Notes under the pieces: model-generated | Databases searched by the model: none | Told to the model about the DNA's origin: nothing | What the model saw: the letters and a program-made list of their open reading frames with translations, nothing else | Shown: positions 29,170 through 35,991 of the stretch, one piece after another | Layout: every line of letters begins with the position of its first letter | Position numbering within the stretch: position 1 is the first letter of the stretch | NCBI GenBank assembly: GCA_022712975.1 | Contig: JAFLJO010000172.1 | Span: 1 to 35,991 of the forward strand | DNA from: Desulfocapsa sp. | Lineage (GTDB): Bacteria > Desulfobacterota > Desulfobulbia > Desulfobulbales > Desulfocapsaceae | Length of the DNA stretch: 35,991 bases | Direction of reading: 5' to 3' | Program-made: the position numbers and the translations under genes

Positions 29170-29829
29170 CTATTGCTCCTCTTTTTCTTCTGCACGGACA
29201 AGTTCTGGAATCATCCGGGCAAGAGCTGCGCTATTATAATGATAGAGTGCGGGCATGGCTTCGTAGATAAAATTCTGTTCTGATGCCGACAGATCTTCAG
29301 GAGGTTTGATTTTGCAAAGAAACCTGTGTTTTTCAAGCTCGGGCATTACCGGTTTCCAAATTTTTGAGCGAAGGTATTCCTGGCTGTAGCGCTGCTCCTG
29401 TTTAGGAAAGAGTTTTTGAAAACGATTATGACTGTAATCAAGCAGATCCCCAAAGTGAAAACGGAGATTTTCCTTATCTTCTATAGTCATACCGTGTTCC
29501 TCAAGCTGCTGCTCAAAAAATTCAAGGAGCATCATAAAGGCCAGACATTCATCTCTTCTGGTAAATTGAAAAATCGAACGATTTGCCGGTGTGATGGCGC
29601 GGTTGAACCAATCTGCTTTGTACACACGGGCGCACTTGGTGTCGATGATCAGACTCCATCCATAGAATAGTTTGAAAAAGTCGGTAAACTCACTGCGATG
29701 ACGGCGAAGAAAGAGGAATAGATCGTGATCGTCAACAGCATAAAAGTAAGGGCTTTCCAGAAGTATGTTTAACACCGCCTGTACTTTGTCATTGCTGCGT
29801 TTCAGGAGTTTTGCAAGGTCGATTTCCAT
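29170..29829 (-). CDS. jetB: Wadjet subunit JetB (MukE-like)
   Basis: 219-aa small subunit that binds the kleisin JetA and DNA, like MukE (KITE-type winged helices). Sequence features are an N-terminal LAKLLKRSNDKVQAVLNILLESPYF, a central IFQFTRRDECLAFMMLLEFFEQQLEEHG and a basic FPKQEQRYSQEYLRSK. I start at the ATG at 29829 (MEIDLAKLL), 8 bp after the jetA stop. The longer frame to 29883 overlaps the jetA end and lacks conservation. Family assignment relies mainly on position between a kleisin-like gene and the SMC gene. Confidence 0.85.
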   Translation of the reverse strand: MEIDLAKLLKRSNDKVQAVLNILLESPYFYAVDDHDLFLFLRRHRSEFTDFFKLFYGWSLIIDTKCARVYKADWFNRAITPANRSIFQFTRRDECLAFMMLLEFFEQQLEEHGMTIEDKENLRFHFGDLLDYSHNRFQKLFPKQEQRYSQEYLRSKIWKPVMPELEKHRFLCKIKPPEDLSASEQNFIYEAMPALYHYNSAALARMIPELVRAEEKEEQ

Positions 29830-29837
29830 GGTTCTTT

Positions 29838-31388
29838 TCACTTTGTAGCTGTGATTTCCATTTCGCAACATTTTAGGCTGCATTCATCAATTTGTAAGAG
29901 GATTTGTTTTTTCTTCTCTTGTGGAGACAGGGAATAATGGATGCGATTTAAGCGCTTTCCATTATTTAAAATTCCTGATTTGGCAAGATCCATGATGTTT
30001 TGACAATCATTAAAACAATCAAAACAGCCGCTGGATAGGGGCGTTACTGCTTTGTTAGTATTGCATAGTTTTTCTTGCAACCAATTCTTTAAAAGAGCCA
30101 GCCTTGCTTCGTCCATTGACTGAACGGGTACGTCGCTTTGCTGTTTTGGGTTGAGAAACTGTTTGGGAAACCCGGATTTTTGTGTAATCGCTTTTTTAGG
30201 TTTTGGCGGTTCCGCCTTTTCATCTCTATCCCAGAAGTGGAGGTCAAAGCGGCAGAGTGGTTGAGCCAGAAGCGTATTAAAAAAACCGTGAAAGCTCGCT
30301 GTTTCATCACAGGTGGCAATCTCCCGGATACGGGATGCGATATCCTGCAGCTTGTTATTCTTTCGTTCCAGTTCCCGCAAGTGGCTGCGCAGTTTCTGCC
30401 AAACCTGTAGAGACGATGTGTTTATCCGATGCAACAAGCGGTCGAGTCCGCCCTGTTCCGTGAAAAAACTCAGTAAACGTCCGGGAATTGCCTCAACGTG
30501 CGCATCGCGCCTTGTTTGGAGTAAATGCGGCGTACGCAACCGTTCTTTCTCCATCACTTCATGACATAGAAGAAGTTTTTCTGAGAGTTTTTTATTCTGC
30601 AAACGTGTAAGCAGCGGCAGGATCTCAAGGCGCAGATTCGATGCCTGTTTCAGAAAGGTTTCCACATAGCTTTCCACCTCCTTTACCAGTTGTCGAACCT
30701 CATTGATTTCGTAGCGTTTTACGAGAAAAAAGAGGAGTCTGCCGTTAAAATCAGCAAGGCCGGCAGTGATCTCCTGAGATAGATCTCCGGCCTTGAAAAG
30801 CTGAAAAAGAACACGGCGGGCGAGCTCTTTTTGTTCTTCTGTATCGTTGTCCTGGGGTTGGAAGTGATGCAGGAGCCGCAGAAGTTCTCCCAGGCTGCCA
30901 CGCATTTCTCCGAGCAGGTCTCTGGTATCATTGGTACTGCTTTGGATGTCATCCAGTAGGCGTTGTTCAAGCCATTCGAGAAAGTGCACAGTTTCTGCAT
31001 CCAGTCGATAGCGGAATTTTCTTTTGCGGTTATCACGGTATCCGCGTAAACGCTGTTTTTCAATACGAAAACTGAGTAAATTCCACTCCGCCAGTTGCGC
31101 CATATCTCCCCGGAAGCGATCCTGGTCGTAGTCATCAGCGGTGACAGATTGTGCTGCTTCAACACCCCTGTAGATATCGTCGTATAACGGCTCAAGCTCA
31201 TAGTCCCGCTTAAAAAGAAGCATGCGATAGAGGATGTTCAGATACGGGAGTGCCCGTTCGGCTCTCAGCAGGGAACCAAGATGCTGATTACGGTTTGCAA
31301 GGAGACTACCCACCGCACCCTTCTCAAATAAATCGAGGGCTGATGAACCGAAAAGAGCGGTGGCTTCCTGCTGTGTATCTGTATTCAT
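29838..31388 (-). CDS. jetA: Wadjet kleisin subunit JetA (MukF-like)
   Basis: 516-aa kleisin expected to bridge the JetC heads. The N-terminus (LFEKGAVGSLLANRNQHLGS, then ALPYLNILYRMLLFKRDYELEPLYDD) suggests a winged-helix dimer domain; the middle is a long helical stretch (about 140–390). I do not see the N-terminal pattern of the DUF3375 JetA of type I Wadjet, so this is more likely the type II form, though not certain. The C-terminal 75 residues have an unusual cluster of cysteines (442, 455, 458, 462, 503, 507, 508). First gene of jetABCD. No strong Shine-Dalgarno is seen. Confidence 0.85.
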   Translation of the reverse strand: MNTDTQQEATALFGSSALDLFEKGAVGSLLANRNQHLGSLLRAERALPYLNILYRMLLFKRDYELEPLYDDIYRGVEAAQSVTADDYDQDRFRGDMAQLAEWNLLSFRIEKQRLRGYRDNRKRKFRYRLDAETVHFLEWLEQRLLDDIQSSTNDTRDLLGEMRGSLGELLRLLHHFQPQDNDTEEQKELARRVLFQLFKAGDLSQEITAGLADFNGRLLFFLVKRYEINEVRQLVKEVESYVETFLKQASNLRLEILPLLTRLQNKKLSEKLLLCHEVMEKERLRTPHLLQTRRDAHVEAIPGRLLSFFTEQGGLDRLLHRINTSSLQVWQKLRSHLRELERKNNKLQDIASRIREIATCDETASFHGFFNTLLAQPLCRFDLHFWDRDEKAEPPKPKKAITQKSGFPKQFLNPKQQSDVPVQSMDEARLALLKNWLQEKLCNTNKAVTPLSSGCFDCFNDCQNIMDLAKSGILNNGKRLNRIHYSLSPQEKKKQILLQIDECSLKCCEMEITATK

Positions 31389-31579
31389 TGGACCATTCTT
31401 ATCGCATAAAATTGCGTTGACTTTGTATTTCCTGATGATATCGTTGAATTATCGTACCATGAAGGAGGACGGCGTGACAACTTTTAATGAGAAAACGAAC
31501 AAAAGGGCAGAAAACGGGAACATTGTCATAAAATAATACAGGAATGCTTCCACACACACACACTCAACGGAGAACAGCG
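31389..31579. other. Divergent intergenic region, jetA and cupin promoters
   Basis: About 190 bp between divergent genes. It contains an AAGGAGG at 31462–31468 leading into only 20–25 codons on the plus strand (31459–31536). No clear operator; promoters for both sides must lie here but I cannot place them confidently. Confidence 0.4.
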
Positions 31580-31900
31580 ATGAAAGTTTTAAAACTTGAC
31601 GACACAAACGAATACACCAGTGGTGCGATGAAACGTTTTTTTCTTGTACAGGACTCCGAATACTTCAAAATCATCAATTTTAATCTCGAGGCGGGCGTCA
31701 CATTTCCCGTACACTCACATGATCTTGATGGCGATTTGTCAATTCAGGTACTGGAAGGAAGTGGATTCTTTCTTGGCGAGGGAGATACGGAGATACCTGC
31801 AAAAGAAGGGGATATTCTAGTCTCACAGATTCGGGAGCCACACGGAGTAAGGGCAGAAACAAACCTGCGAATCCTGGTTACCATTGCGCCTCCAATTTGA
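31580..31900 (+). CDS. Small cupin-domain protein
   Basis: 106-aa single-domain beta-barrel. Metal-ligand pattern: His45 and His47 in FPVHSHDLDGDLS, Glu59 in VLEGSG, and His88 in REPHGVRAE, with GxGDxEIPAxEGDIL-like spacing between. The ATG at 31580 has GGAG 7 nt upstream and is preferred to the start at 31544. Such cupins often act as small sensors or isomerases; no specific substrate can be given. The frame ends where a pstS-like fragment begins, so its own 3' flank was lost or rearranged. Confidence 0.85.
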   Translation: MKVLKLDDTNEYTSGAMKRFFLVQDSEYFKIINFNLEAGVTFPVHSHDLDGDLSIQVLEGSGFFLGEGDTEIPAKEGDILVSQIREPHGVRAETNLRILVTIAPPI

Positions 31901-32318
31901 TTCTTCCTTTGCCGGGAAGAAAGGAGCTCTTCGAATCGCCGGAGGGACAGCCCATATCCCGGTGATGAAGGAGGCGGCTAAACAGATTATCAACTTTAAC
32001 CCCAAAATTCAAATCTCCATTGCCGGTGGTGGTTCTGGTCTTGGCATCAAACAGGCAGGAGAGGGGTTGGTCGATATCGGCAACGCAGGCCGCAAACCGA
32101 GTGATAAAGAAATCCACAAATATAATTTAAAACTGCTGAAGTGGGCTGTTGATGATGTCGGTGCAGTAGTTCACCCAGAGAATAAAGCCCAGTCACTCAC
32201 CAGTACCCAACTGCAGGATATCTATTCCGGCAAGATCAGCAACTGGAATGAGGTTGGCGGCGTTGATCGGAAGATTAATCTGTACACCCGTGATGAAGCC
32301 AGCGGCACACGAAAAGTT
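31887..32318 (+). pseudogene. Fragment of PstS-like phosphate-binding protein
   Basis: The frame matches the first lobe of ABC-transporter phosphate-binding proteins: GALRIAGGTAHIPVMKEAAK, SIAGGGSGLGIKQAGEGLVD, IGNAGRKPSD, KISNWNEVGG and the hallmark YTRDEASGTRKV. The secretion signal expected before it is missing: the frame emerges from the tail of the cupin gene. The second lobe is missing too, since homology stops at GTRKV where the 31-bp inverted repeat starts. With neither signal nor C-terminal lobe it cannot bind phosphate and is a relic. No pst transporter genes are nearby. Confidence 0.85.
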
Positions 32319-32483
32319 TCGAGCTGTGCGGGTAGGATTCCAATACATATAAGTACTTGAAATCACGGGTTGCTGTTCGTTCTATTCTCGTTAAGGATAT
32401 TGTCTTTATCGTGCTAAAAGTACGTACTTTATTAAGTGATAGGCCTAAGTCAGAATTCTACCCGCACAGCTCGATTCTTTTCG
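32310..32483. mobile_element. 174-bp inverted-repeat element, MITE-like
   Basis: A left arm at 32310–32340 and a right arm at 32453–32483 are reverse complements over 31 bp with 3 mismatches; the core GAGCTGTGCGGGTAG is perfect. The 112 bp between hold no gene, only small palindromes (AAGTACTT, AAAGTACGTACTTT). It begins precisely where the pstS homology ends. It could be a non-autonomous insertion element or the ends left after deletion of an insertion sequence. No clear target duplication was found. Confidence 0.6.
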
Positions 32484-32576
32484 GTAATGTTGCGTTTACA
32501 TTTAGAAATCTTATTGGAGTGCTGCTACAAATGCCCCACTCCTAATAATCGTTCATAATAACTTTCTATTTCTCAG

Positions 32577-32902
32577 GCATTCCAGAGGCTTTCTGACTTC
32601 TACGCGACTCTCCTCCGACGAATTCTGGACGGTACTGAATTAGGAATGCCATCTGCAACAAACTTCCTGTTGTTTCTTCTCGCAGACAAAAGGTTTTGAC
32701 CATATTGAATTAACATCTCATCTATAACCTGACCGGGTAGTTTTCTCTTTCCCAGCAAGACAGCATGCCCACACCAGGAATACGTATCAAGAGATTCAAG
32801 GTCTTGTTTAGGGTATGTTCCTAAGGGCTCGGCAAGAAATAACTTGGATTTTTCAATTCGTAACTGTACCACACGGAGTCTCGTACCTCGCTTACCTTCC
32901 AT
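32577..32902 (-). pseudogene. RAYT-type (REP-associated tyrosine) transposase, truncated and frameshifted
   Basis: The C-terminal portion of an IS200-like RAYT is readable: KLFLAEPLGTYPKQDLESLD, TYSWCGHAVLLGKRKLPGQ, then ARRNNRKFVADGI. Near 32630–32638 the frame shifts, and the family continues in the next frame as YRPEFVGGESRRSQKASG. The N-terminal half, with the HUH histidines and catalytic tyrosine, is absent, and the reading begins inside a 73-bp palindrome. The gene is therefore inactive. Identification is by recall of the RYPW-GHA-LG and RPELVGGG motifs. Confidence 0.72.
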
Positions 32903-32972
32903 TCATTTTTATGTCTTCGCAATCCTCACATAGCCCTGCTATGCTGCGGTTACGAAGACATAAAAATGAATG
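32900..32972. repeat. 73-bp palindrome with perfect 20-bp arms
   Basis: CATTCATTTTTATGTCTTCG (32900–32919) and its exact complement (32953–32972) flank a 33-nt centre that itself folds through CATAG/CTATG. It abuts the truncated RAYT and may be the end structure it acted on (REP/REPIN-like), or the hairpin that ends the mscS operon on the minus strand. Confidence 0.75.
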
Positions 32973-33014
32973 AACCTGCAGCACATTTACGACCGAAAAG
33001 TTCCAAGTTATTTC

Positions 33015-34310
33015 TTACCGAGCCCTAAGTTCGGTGGTTGGTAATTCTGGTTTCTGAGTATCCCGGCTAAAAGCACTACGGAAATCAAAACTACTCGGGT
33101 TCTGGAAAACCCGAAGCTCAAAGTAGGGCAAAGCAGCCAGCAGATGATCAAAAATGTCAGCCTGTATAGCCTCATAATTAGCCCAGTTCTGATCTTTACT
33201 GAAAACATAAATTTCAAGCGGCAGACCTGTTTCAGTGGGAGTGAGCTGGCGAACCAGAAATGTCATATTGGAGTGGAGTTGCGGATTTCTGCGCAAATAT
33301 TCCTGGGTGTAGGCGCGGAAGATTCCAATGTTAGTCTGTCTGCGACCGTTGATGGGAGAGCTGTCTTCTATTTCATGTCGTTTGTTATACGCTACTATTT
33401 CTTTTTGTTTAGGGCGCAGATATTTCTCCAGTATACTTATGTTAGATATGTTTTGGATCTCCTCATCGGACATAAAGCGGATTGTGGCAAGATCAATATT
33501 GATGGCCCGTTTGATTCGTCTGCCACCCGATTCACTCATACCCCGCCAGTTTTTGAATGAATTTGAGATAAGTGCGTAGGTAGGAATGGATGTGATAGTC
33601 TTATCCCAGTTTTGTACCTGTACGCAGTGGATTGAAATATCGATAACATCACCATCTGCTCCATACTGAGGCATTTCAATCCAGTCACCGAGTCGTATCA
33701 TATCAGTGGAGGAGAGTTGAATATGAGCCACAAATCCAAGGAGTGTATCCTTGAAAATAAGGAGAATAATAGCTGTTAATCCACCGAGCAGGCTAAGCAG
33801 GCCCCAGGGAGAGTGACCTGTGATAATGGCCACCAAAAAAATTGCACATAAGATATAGGAAACGATTCGTACGGCATCTGTATACCCGCGGATGGCTGCG
33901 CTGCGTTTTTTGAAGAGTTTGCGATAAATATCGTTGATGCTGCTTAGCAGGGCACTGATAGTTAAGGTGGCAACGATGACAACAGCTGCCAGTAATACAC
34001 GGGACAGCAGTAGAGAAAATGTGGCATCCGATAGCAGGAGAATATCTTTACATATATGGATAACGGATAAGGGAATAAACCAGCTGAGTTTATGAAAAAA
34101 TTTGTGATCAATGAGTGGAACATACCAGTGAAGACCATTTTTCTGGATGATACTAATAATAACGGGGATCATTGTGCGACGCACAATCCAGGTTGCAAGC
34201 ATTGCCAGAACAAGAATCCCCAATGTTATAAGGGTGAGTGAAACGGATTCTGCAAACTTTTCTTTGAGGCCGAGTTGGTTAAGCCAATTATTCAGGATGT
34301 TGTATGTCAT
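33015..34310 (-). CDS. Mechanosensitive ion channel, MscS family (YbdG-like)
   Basis: 431-aa membrane protein. About five hydrophobic segments precede the MscS core at about 160–290: GLLSLLGGLTAIILLIFKDTLLGFVAHIQ is the pore helix with its small-residue pattern. RLGDWIEMPQYGADGDVIDISIH and TSIPTYALISNSFKNW follow; these are the beta-domain motifs seen in YbdG/MscM-type channels. A cytoplasmic C-terminus (about 290–431) is conserved in the YbdG group. Likely an osmotic safety valve in the inner membrane. Its ATG overlaps the stop of the E1-like gene by 4 bp, so it is made from the AOR operon. Confidence 0.92.
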   Translation of the reverse strand: MTYNILNNWLNQLGLKEKFAESVSLTLITLGILVLAMLATWIVRRTMIPVIISIIQKNGLHWYVPLIDHKFFHKLSWFIPLSVIHICKDILLLSDATFSLLLSRVLLAAVVIVATLTISALLSSINDIYRKLFKKRSAAIRGYTDAVRIVSYILCAIFLVAIITGHSPWGLLSLLGGLTAIILLIFKDTLLGFVAHIQLSSTDMIRLGDWIEMPQYGADGDVIDISIHCVQVQNWDKTITSIPTYALISNSFKNWRGMSESGGRRIKRAINIDLATIRFMSDEEIQNISNISILEKYLRPKQKEIVAYNKRHEIEDSSPINGRRQTNIGIFRAYTQEYLRRNPQLHSNMTFLVRQLTPTETGLPLEIYVFSKDQNWANYEAIQADIFDHLLAALPYFELRVFQNPSSFDFRSAFSRDTQKPELPTTELRAR

Positions 34311-35122
34311 GGAAGTGGGATAGTGTTGTATTCACAGTGAAGAAGATCTGTTTGCAGCCAGTTGTTTTGTAAGGTTGAGTTGTGACCCAAAAGAATTTTT
34401 ATTGCTTCTGCTGTTTGCAGGGAAGCAATGAGAGCAACATTCATGGCTAATACTTTTGGTGGAGCTTTAGACCCGGTTGTTTTCGGATAAAGTGTGCTGA
34501 TAAGTTTGTTCGGTGCCTGGTCAATACCTGCTTGTCCGTACCATTCTTTTACTGCTCCATGAATCATGGGAATATTCCGTTTTTGGCAAAGTTGTGAGAG
34601 TTCGATTCTTGCCTCCTTTGAATCAAGGCCGTCAATCACAATGTCACTCCCGGTAATGGAGTTTTTATTAAAGAGATTGATGTTTTGGGTACATGTGAGT
34701 GCAGGGTTAATTTTTTCAATTTCATGGGCCAGCACTTCAACCTTGTTGACACCAAGGGTTTGAAGAGTACAGAATATTTGTCGATTCAGGTTGGATTCCG
34801 AGAAGTTATCGGGATCTGTGAGGATAAGATGGCCGACGCCAAGCCGTGCAAGAAGCTCTGCTGTTCTTCCGCCAAGCCCGCCACAACCGATAATGGCAAC
34901 CCGTGACCGAAACAGCCTGAGCTGTTCATGGAAACTCAGGCTGTTTCGTTTAAACCTTGCCGGTACAATGGAATGCTCAAGCGCAATTTGCTCAATATCC
35001 AGCAGGGAGCAGTTACAATCAGCAGCAATCCTCTGCCCATCATCAAGGACGAGATAATTATCCGGAGAACACAGGTTGATTCGCTGAAGGATTCTTTTCT
35101 TATTCTGTTTATCCACCGCCAA
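34307..35122 (-). CDS. E1-like adenylating protein (MoeB/ThiF/HesA family)
   Basis: 271-aa protein that should adenylate the C-terminal glycine of the small MoaD/ThiS-like partner encoded just upstream. The nucleotide site GCGGLGG is at 79–85, followed by LTDPDNFSESNLNRQIF and VIDGLDSKEAR. No paired CxxC zinc motif is present, unlike classic MoeB. An extra 60–70 N-terminal residues precede the core. The start is ambiguous: TTG at 35122 or GTG at 35116, both overlapping the moaD-like stop. Context points to pterin cofactor for the tungsten enzyme AOR rather than thiamine, but this is inference. Confidence 0.87.
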   Translation of the reverse strand: MAVDKQNKKRILQRINLCSPDNYLVLDDGQRIAADCNCSLLDIEQIALEHSIVPARFKRNSLSFHEQLRLFRSRVAIIGCGGLGGRTAELLARLGVGHLILTDPDNFSESNLNRQIFCTLQTLGVNKVEVLAHEIEKINPALTCTQNINLFNKNSITGSDIVIDGLDSKEARIELSQLCQKRNIPMIHGAVKEWYGQAGIDQAPNKLISTLYPKTTGSKAPPKVLAMNVALIASLQTAEAIKILLGHNSTLQNNWLQTDLLHCEYNTIPLP

Positions 35123-35333
35123 TTACCGGGAAAATAGCATATATATCGCCTTCCTGAAGGACGGTTTCAAATGTACAGTGGCGTGAGTTAATCATAAGTA
35201 CACCCACTTCTTCCCTGTCGATATCCAGATCGTCCACCACCTGTCCTGCTGTGGTACCAGTGGGAAGCTCTTTGTCTTTCCTGATAAAACGTCCTTCACG
35301 AAAGAAGGCAAAGAGCTTGACCTGAACCTGCAT
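35109..35333 (-). CDS. MoaD/ThiS-like ubiquitin-fold sulfur carrier
   Basis: 74-aa beta-grasp protein ending in FPVIGGG; the terminal Gly-Gly is adenylated and thiocarboxylated by its E1 partner. VQVKLFAFFREGR at the start and DIDREEVGVLMINSRH in the middle fit MoaD proteins. ATG follows the AOR stop with no gap, and its end overlaps the E1 gene by 14 bp. It probably supplies sulfur for the dithiolene of the AOR pterin. Confidence 0.9.
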   Translation of the reverse strand: MQVQVKLFAFFREGRFIRKDKELPTGTTAGQVVDDLDIDREEVGVLMINSRHCTFETVLQEGDIYAIFPVIGGG

Positions 35334-35990
35334 CTAGAAGTTCCAGAACGTATCGATTTCTTCACCTGTGAAATCCCACACTGCGTTATGAGGTGGAACA
35401 GGATTTGTCTCGAAGAATTCAGGCAGTCTGTCATCGAGATTGGTAAAACCGGCAGCCACATTAAAAGCATGTTCAGTTTTAAGAATACTCATGCCAAGAT
35501 TTGTCACATCATCAGCAGTGAGGCTGATTCCGAAACGGGCATTAATCATATCAATCAGTGCTGGCAGACAGGTGCTGTCATCCAGTGCAGCAAAAGCGAT
35601 GAAGAGGCACATACCGGTGGAGTCAATGGCTGCAGTTGCTATCTGTAGGCTCCGGGAAAGTTCAATCTTCCCTTCTTTGGAAAGGGGATCGGAGGTTCCG
35701 CCAGCTCCAAGAATCTCGGTTGCGATGGTATAGCCCATGGTATGATCTGCGCCTTGGGTGGACGTTGCATAGGTGATGCCGATTCCTTTAATAGCACGGG
35801 GATCGTAGGCAGGGATTGCCTGGTTTTTCACAACGGGCACCTGTGTTACACCGTAAGTCCTGCCAACGCTGCCTGCACCGTTTCCGATAACGCGCCCAAG
35901 GGCAGTGCCCTGTGCAATTTCTTCTTTCAGGATACGGATCATTTCACCCGCGTCTCCAAACTCAAGCACCCCGCCCTGCATGGCCACACC
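35334..35990 (-). CDS. Aldehyde:ferredoxin oxidoreductase, C-terminal part (cut by window edge)
   Basis: The last 219 or so residues of a tungsten-dependent AOR, which oxidises aldehydes to acids with ferredoxin. Recognisable: GVAMQGGVLEFGDAGEMI, GNGAGSVGRTYGV, IPAYDPRAIKGIGITYATS and DHTMGYTIATEILG, then LGMSILKTEHAFNVAAGF and DRLPEFF near the end; these are standard AOR domain 2/3 sequences. The frame is open at the right edge, so the N-terminal pterin-binding and 4Fe-4S cysteines are outside. Head of the operon AOR – moaD-like – E1-like – mscS within this window. Confidence 0.92.
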   Translation of the reverse strand, partial: GVAMQGGVLEFGDAGEMIRILKEEIAQGTALGRVIGNGAGSVGRTYGVTQVPVVKNQAIPAYDPRAIKGIGITYATSTQGADHTMGYTIATEILGAGGTSDPLSKEGKIELSRSLQIATAAIDSTGMCLFIAFAALDDSTCLPALIDMINARFGISLTADDVTNLGMSILKTEHAFNVAAGFTNLDDRLPEFFETNPVPPHNAVWDFTGEEIDTFWNF

Positions 35991-35991
35991 A

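Noticed and set aside
29838..31388. Type I Wadjet or MukBEF condensin
   Set aside because: JetA lacks the expected DUF3375-like start, and the operon ends in a toprim nuclease gene, which MukBEF does not have.
31459..31536. 25-codon frame with strong AAGGAGG opposite jetA
   Set aside because: Too short, no recognisable sequence, and the ribosome site may be chance in a promoter region; noted only within the intergenic entry.
24147..31600. tRNA-Ser as attachment site for an island carrying Wadjet
   Set aside because: I looked for a repeat of the tRNA 3' end (GGTTCGAATCCCTCCTTCTC) beyond jetA and found none; no integrase gene is present.

Overview
The window looks like chromosome from a moderately AT-rich sulfur-metabolising Desulfobacterota (Desulfobulbales/Desulfocapsa-like). 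This is inferred, because there is no rRNA to anchor it. The basis is a YedE–TusA–DsrE sulfur-trafficking cassette, a tungsten/molybdenum aldehyde:ferredoxin oxidoreductase operon, an HD-GYP response regulator, a GAF–sigma54 activator, GatCA and a long-type GyrB.

Layout. 1–~340: right-hand remnant of a DDE-type transposase (minus strand, runs off the left edge). 801–7532, all minus: fau – histone-deacetylase-like hydrolase – REC/HD-GYP regulator – gatC – gatA – hisC – cmk, with a ~100-bp dispersed repeat between gatC and gatA. 7757–10631: a divergent sulfur module, yedE on the minus strand and tusA – dsrE-like 1 – dsrE-like 2 – a 57-aa peptide gene on the plus strand. It matches the YTD (YedE–TusA–DsrE) cluster proposed as a marker of sulfur disproportionation, and is bounded by strong terminators at both ends. 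10771–11892: a serine beta-lactamase-like hydrolase with the second copy of the dispersed repeat upstream. 12347–19577, plus: dnaN – gyrB – gyrA – gpsA, without dnaA or recF, preceded by an AT-rich leader with two inverted repeats. 19745–20844: a rhuM cargo gene and a tiny ATPase-like remnant. 20897–23833, minus: nifA-like activator – queH – rdgB. 24056–24238: two tandem tRNA-Ser genes (UGA, GCU) with promoter and terminator.

24470–31388, minus: a complete four-gene Wadjet-type operon, jetA–jetB–jetC–jetD (kleisin, small kleisin-binding subunit, SMC ATPase, toprim nuclease), which should recognise and cut foreign circular DNA. Unusual details are a QMDLF sequence in the JetC tail that resembles a beta-clamp-binding motif, a cysteine cluster at the JetA C-terminus, and a JetD C-terminus written by 7-bp tandem repeats. 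31580–33000: a scarred junction with an intact cupin gene, a pstS-like fragment missing both ends, a 174-bp inverted-repeat element, a truncated and frameshifted RAYT transposase, and a 73-bp palindrome. 33015–35991, minus: the 3' end of an AOR gene – moaD/thiS-like – E1-like (MoeB/ThiF) – mscS-family channel, translationally coupled.

The main defence system is of a known class. The best candidates for new biology are the small proteins of the sulfur cassette, the two oddities of JetA and JetC, and a genome-dispersed 7-bp-periodic intergenic repeat family.
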